Shown one piece after another: positions 60,006-64,000 of a DNA stretch of 64,000 nucleotides; position 1 is the first letter of the stretch, and the number at the start of each line of letters is the position of its first letter. Below the pieces are notes generated by a model. The model saw only the letters and a program-made list of their open reading frames with translations, was not told where the DNA came from and made no database searches. Source of the stretch: Cristatella mucedo. Its lineage: Eukaryota > Bryozoa > Phylactolaemata > Cristatellidae. Made by a program: the position numbers and the translations under genes. The DNA lies in the NCBI GenBank assembly GCA_009760855.2, contig WPIO01000001.1:17978501-18042500 (forward strand). The letters are read 5' to 3'.

Positions 60006-60377
60006 TCAATTCAGCATGTTTCTCAAAAGACCGACCAGTTATCGTTGTACTTGTCCGATACAGCCTTTCATAGAATAGGATTAGACCTGCGCCCCCATCC
60101 GGCATTCATTGGCAATTCGCAATACCAACTGTGTATCTATGGATAACTCTAGGGATCCGAAGATTGGCCCACAAGGAGGGGTAGGGGCCAAAGGCACTGG
60201 TTTCGGTCAATCGCCAATCACCATGGAGCTCGGCAGTTGCCTCTGCTATCTCAGAAAGTCCCCACTGGTTGCCAGAGCCTGGTAAGGAAATAAAGACCCG
60301 GGCCCACTGGCATGCTCTTTTCTTGTGACTGGCTCGACTTTGCTCCAGCCTTGGCCTGTGAGTACACGGCTTCCACG

Positions 60378-60442
60378 AGTGGGCAGAGTCTGAGGCAGAG
60401 TCTGAGGCAGAGTCTGGGCAGAGTCTGAGGCAGAGTCTGACC
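60378..60442. repeat. 12-bp tandem repeat (GCAGAGTCTGAG)
   Basis: About five units with one 2-bp indel. Confidence 0.85.
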
Positions 60443-61589
60443 AGTGACCGCTGGCGCCGAGGCAGAAGTGAGTAGCAAGTCTAAGCCTGATTGGATTAAT
60501 GCTAGCAACTGGTCAAGGAGCGTGATTGTTTAATGTCACGAAACCTCTTTCTGTCGATGCCCGAAAGAGAACACCAGAGATCCACGACTGCACACGGTGC
60601 AAGCTGGTTCTAATAGCGAAGACTAATTGAGAAGCCTGCAACTGCTGCTGTCGTCCTGCTTCAGTGGAGGAGGTGAATGTAGAAATCAGCCGCCAATCAA
60701 GGGTCAGGTACATTCTCTAATACGTCTATCTGCCACTCGTAGAGCAAACAGTACCAGGAACGTGAGCCCTTTAGCCAGCAGCCCCACAACTGGAAGCCCC
60801 GATGTGACTGACCTCACATCAGCATTAGCAATTGTCTGCCTTATTTTTGTATAGCGGAAAAAGGTCGCGCTAGATACATAGTTTTTCCACAATAATTTAG
60901 GCTGTGGCTATCGCATGTTTATTAAGATCAAGGATTCTGACCAGCTGCGCACAGCTCAAGGTTTTAAGGAGAGCCTATTTTTAGAGCTTTCGCACGGTAA
61001 AAGGGACGAAACGAACAAGAGATGGCCGTTCGAATATGGCAATTTCGCATTTTCCTGGCTTGTGTAGCTGGGGCGGAAGAGCCGTACCAGCTACTAGTAC
61101 CACAGGAGGAGTAAAGCCGGGGAATTGCTGAAGACCTTGTCCCGGCTGGTTATGAGCTATACAGTGAAATGCATGCACATGATATAGTGACAGCATGTTA
61201 CTATCTGGGAGAGCCCTAGAAAGGAAGCTGAGAAATAAGCCGGTGAAAGTGTGAGAAAGTCTCTGAGTGGCTGCTGAGTTGGAATACTCTAAATAGCCTC
61301 TTGCAGGACACTGAAGTTGAATCGCATTTTCCACCCGGTAATGCAGAGGCTAGTGGATACCTTAAGCACAGAAAGCCTTTGGATGCAGCTCGGTTAGTAA
61401 CCATAGCAAGCCTTAGTGTTAGCCCGGCTGGTCAACTAGCCATGCTCGATGGGAACTTTGGCATGGGCTCATGTAGAACAAAAAAACGCTGTGGTGAAAG
61501 CAGTCAGACCACGTTATGCAAACAAACAAACAAACGCACGCTCGCGAGCACACACACGTCAGTATAGGTATATGCGAGAACAAAAAAAT

Positions 61590-61742
61590 ACTAGCTGATT
61601 AACCAGCCTCTTTTTACACAGCGACATAGCAGCCTTAGAGGCCATCACCACCGCTTGAAGTGGCAATACAGGATCGCCCACCGCAGGATTCGAACCCACG
61701 ACCTCGGGGGCCGAGGTCGTGTAAAGCAAGCAACCTTACCTA
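61590..61742 (-). repeat. tRNA-derived SINE, family A
   Basis: Reverse copy with B-box complement GGATTCGAACCCACGACC and a hairpin-like GACCTCGGGGGCCGAGGTC. Confidence 0.82.
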
Positions 61743-61927
61743 GGGAGAAGTCAGACATATATGGCAAGCTGCAATGTCTAGCGATGTGATTACAGTTCCT
61801 TGAAGCGCCAGGGCTCTTACTCACACTCCCAATGAGGCTAAGAATGCAGGCTTCAGTTAGCCTTAGAGTATAGGTTTAAAAAAGAAATTTGTATAGTACC
61901 CATTAGTATAGAGTCATGTTAAGTGCC

Positions 61928-62032
61928 TGCTCTTTACGACCCAGTGCGTGGGTTAGAGTCCTGAAGTGGGCATCCCTTCATGCCCTGCGAAAGCGCTGGT
62001 AATAAAGTCGTTGAGGCTCTTCTGCCACTACA
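61928..62032 (+). repeat. tRNA-derived SINE, family A (partial)
   Basis: Degenerate B-box (GTGGGTTAGAGTCC) followed by CATCCCTTCATGCCCTGC and GAGGCTCTTCTGCC. Confidence 0.55.
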
Positions 62033-62169
62033 CACACTTGCAGCGATAAGTTTTGCCACACCCACCCAACTGGGGCCGCCTAGTCGACTACTGCAGTAGG
62101 CAGTTAAGAAATTTACCCGGACGCTCCAAACGAGTGAAATCGATTCCAAAATACATACAACAGCCCGAC

Positions 62170-62600
62170 GCACGATTTATATAGCATGACAACCACATCG
62201 CGGCGGTATAAGCACTAATAACAGTAGGTCGTGGCCCCTACTCCCTCCCCACCCCCGATTAGCAACATCTGCATTTCGGGCTGACATGGACTCGATGAGT
62301 TTCAGAGTTACATCGGACGATAGAGCATGCCGAACCTTTTGCAATTTGTCCCATAACACTCCATTTCCGGGATTCGATTGTCCCTCTGGTGCGGTCCTTT
62401 AGCGTCCCAGACGCTGGCTTGTAGTTCATCGACCTTGGCAAGCACATTTTCCGAATCTTATATCGGACAGCTTTCTCACTTATCGCCAGCTACCGAGATG
62501 CCTCTCGGTTGCTAACCTTTCCAAGATAGTAAGAATATAGCTCGCCACTTACAAAATCAGGAAGATGGCCTCTCTTAGGCAAAGCTGCTTCAACCGCACG
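62170..62600 (-). mobile_element. Possible Tc1/mariner N-terminal relic
   Basis: Minus strand gives a helix-turn-helix-like stretch (NREASRYLAISEKAVRYKI after reading through a stop) followed by GTLKDRTRGTIESRKW, as in the DNA-binding half of Tc1/mariner transposases. Similarity is weak. Confidence 0.35.
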
Positions 62601-63127
62601 CACGTGTTGATAAGGTCTATCGGCTGTGGCCAAAGACGCCGAGTGTCTGCTCAATTTTCTTATTGTGGGAGCGCCTCAAGAAAATGTCGTACTTTTTATT
62701 CGATGAACAATGTCTGAAAATGCAGCCTAGGTGATTTCAGTCATATTTAAGGTACTACTGCAAAATAAATTGGCTCTGATAGCAGATTTTTCTTGCATTA
62801 TAATCGTGTAGCACGCCATTCAGTGAGCTGAGTAATATATCCAGCTGGCTACAGCAATCCAGAAGGGCAGTCAGCGATAAAAAATACGCGTACATCCGGG
62901 CTTCTCGATTTGAAAGTTCCTTATTCCACCGACCAATAATACCCTATCGACTGAAACACTACTCACTGATGGCCAATGAAACAAAACTTGCTCTTTTGTA
63001 TCTAAAAAATAAAGTAGTTTTAACAGCTACCGGCTGAAATACATCGACCTTACTCATAGAAGGGCAAGTTCGGCAAAACCTATTGCCTGTAGTGGAAATG
63101 AAGCTGTTGATTCAGCCAACCTCTTTT

Positions 63128-63720
63128 TAGGAGAACTAAGTACTAAATATCTTTCTAAGCAATTTACATATGTTGGAAAGGAAGTATGTCAATTGGTTAG
63201 CGATAGCTTACACTTTATCATTACCCTTCCTTCCACAGTAGTATTACGCTTTCTTCCTACAGAAGACCATTCACACGGATCCAGCAAATCCATCGAGGAA
63301 CAAGTACATTTTAAGCGTCTTTTTAAATTTTGTCAAGCCTTGACTTCAGTCGAGAGCTTTGGGAGTATACGAACTATAGAGGCGGTCTCCAAAGGATTTT
63401 AGGCTAGTTAGAGGCACAGCTAAAATATTTTCGTCAGAAGAGCAGGTGGTACGATGCCTAGCTTGATTGGAAGGTAGTTCGAATTGATAGGCAGGGGCAA
63501 GAGAATGAAGAGACCTAAAAGTGGTTTGCATAACCTTGAAACCGATGTGCAACTTGATGGTTCGCCAGCCTAGGGTGATGAGAAATGGTGTAATGTGGTA
63601 ACAGCGACTTTCACGACAGACAAGTCAGGCTGCAGAGTTTTGCACTAATCATAAGCATCTCATTGCACAGATAAGAAGACCTGAAAGTAGTCGCGCAACC
63701 GTCTATAAGACATCCTGACT
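63128..63720 (-). mobile_element. LINE 3' end
   Basis: Minus strand reads RSLHSLAPAYQFEL, then LAVPLTSLKSFGDRLYSSY, the C-terminal region of the reverse transcriptase. The reverse tail follows at 63128 (AGGAGAACTAAGTACTAAAT). Confidence 0.78.
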
Positions 63721-63823
63721 TTCGAACACTGCACGAAGTAGCAACTGCTTCAAACCCAGATGCCTGCTCGGCCATATGTTTAGTACTTTATTCCAAGATT
63801 TCCCGAGATCTCCGGAGAAAAAA

Positions 63824-63915
63824 GTTAGCTGATTTAACAGCCTCATTTGTATAGCGACAGCACAGTTATCTCCACCGCTTGCAGTAGGTAATAAAGATCG
63901 CCCACTGCAGGACCC
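63824..63915 (-). repeat. tRNA-derived SINE, family A (partial)
   Basis: Tail and body only (GTATAGCGACAGCACAG, CCGCTTGCAGTAGGTAATAA), ending at a truncated B-box. Confidence 0.7.
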
Positions 63916-63976
63916 ACTACCCGTTGACATCCTTTACGATACTGTGCATCTACACCTGCATTATCTAAGTTGGTGT

Positions 63977-64000
63977 CTCCACGACACACACACACACACA
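63977..64000. repeat. (CA)n microsatellite at window end
   Basis: CA run continuing past the window edge. Confidence 0.9.

Overview
The window looks like nuclear DNA from an invertebrate animal. Its coding sequence is broken into short exons with GT-AG introns, and the introns are full of microsatellites, tRNA-derived SINEs, CR1/L2-type LINE fragments and DNA-transposon relics. No bacterial, plasmid or phage feature is present. I cannot name the species; the protein domains (von Willebrand A, immunoglobulin, thrombospondin type 1) are animal extracellular-matrix modules.

The dominant feature is one very large minus-strand gene, followed from 57888 down to 10645 as 28 exons (7,767 coding nt, about 2,589 codons). 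Read 5' to 3' it encodes: vWA-A (two exons); Ig1 (two exons); Ig2 to Ig7 (one exon each); a tandem array of nine almost identical Ig exons (Ig8 to Ig16, 25068 to 20446); Ig17 to Ig19; vWA-B (two exons); a TSP1 exon; a 90-nt TSP1-like exon; a second TSP1 exon; and vWA-C, which has lost its metal-binding motif. Every module boundary is in phase 1, so modules can be gained or lost without breaking the frame. The layout recalls hemicentin (vWA, Ig array, TSP1), but the second and third vWA domains are unlike it. The signal-peptide exon (above 57888) and the true 3' end (below 10645) were not found.

The most interesting observation is that 17 of the 19 Ig domains lack both canonical disulfide cysteines, with alanine at both positions. 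Only the first and last Ig domains (Ig1, Ig19) keep the pair. Nine of the cysteine-less domains are recent tandem duplicates with a 480-bp period.

At the left end (2295 to 2916) the last two exons of an unidentified plus-strand gene converge on the large gene. The rest is intronic or intergenic: a degraded hAT transposon inside the Ig1 intron (47418 to 49797), Tc1/mariner relics (about 8640, 26400 and 62200), LINE fragments in both orientations, three tRNA-headed SINE families (one sharing its tail with the LINE), a perfect 33-bp inverted repeat around a TA core (14986 to 15083), and long (GA)n, (TG)n, (CA)n and (TA)n runs. All coordinates and translations were read by eye; no alignment or database search was run.
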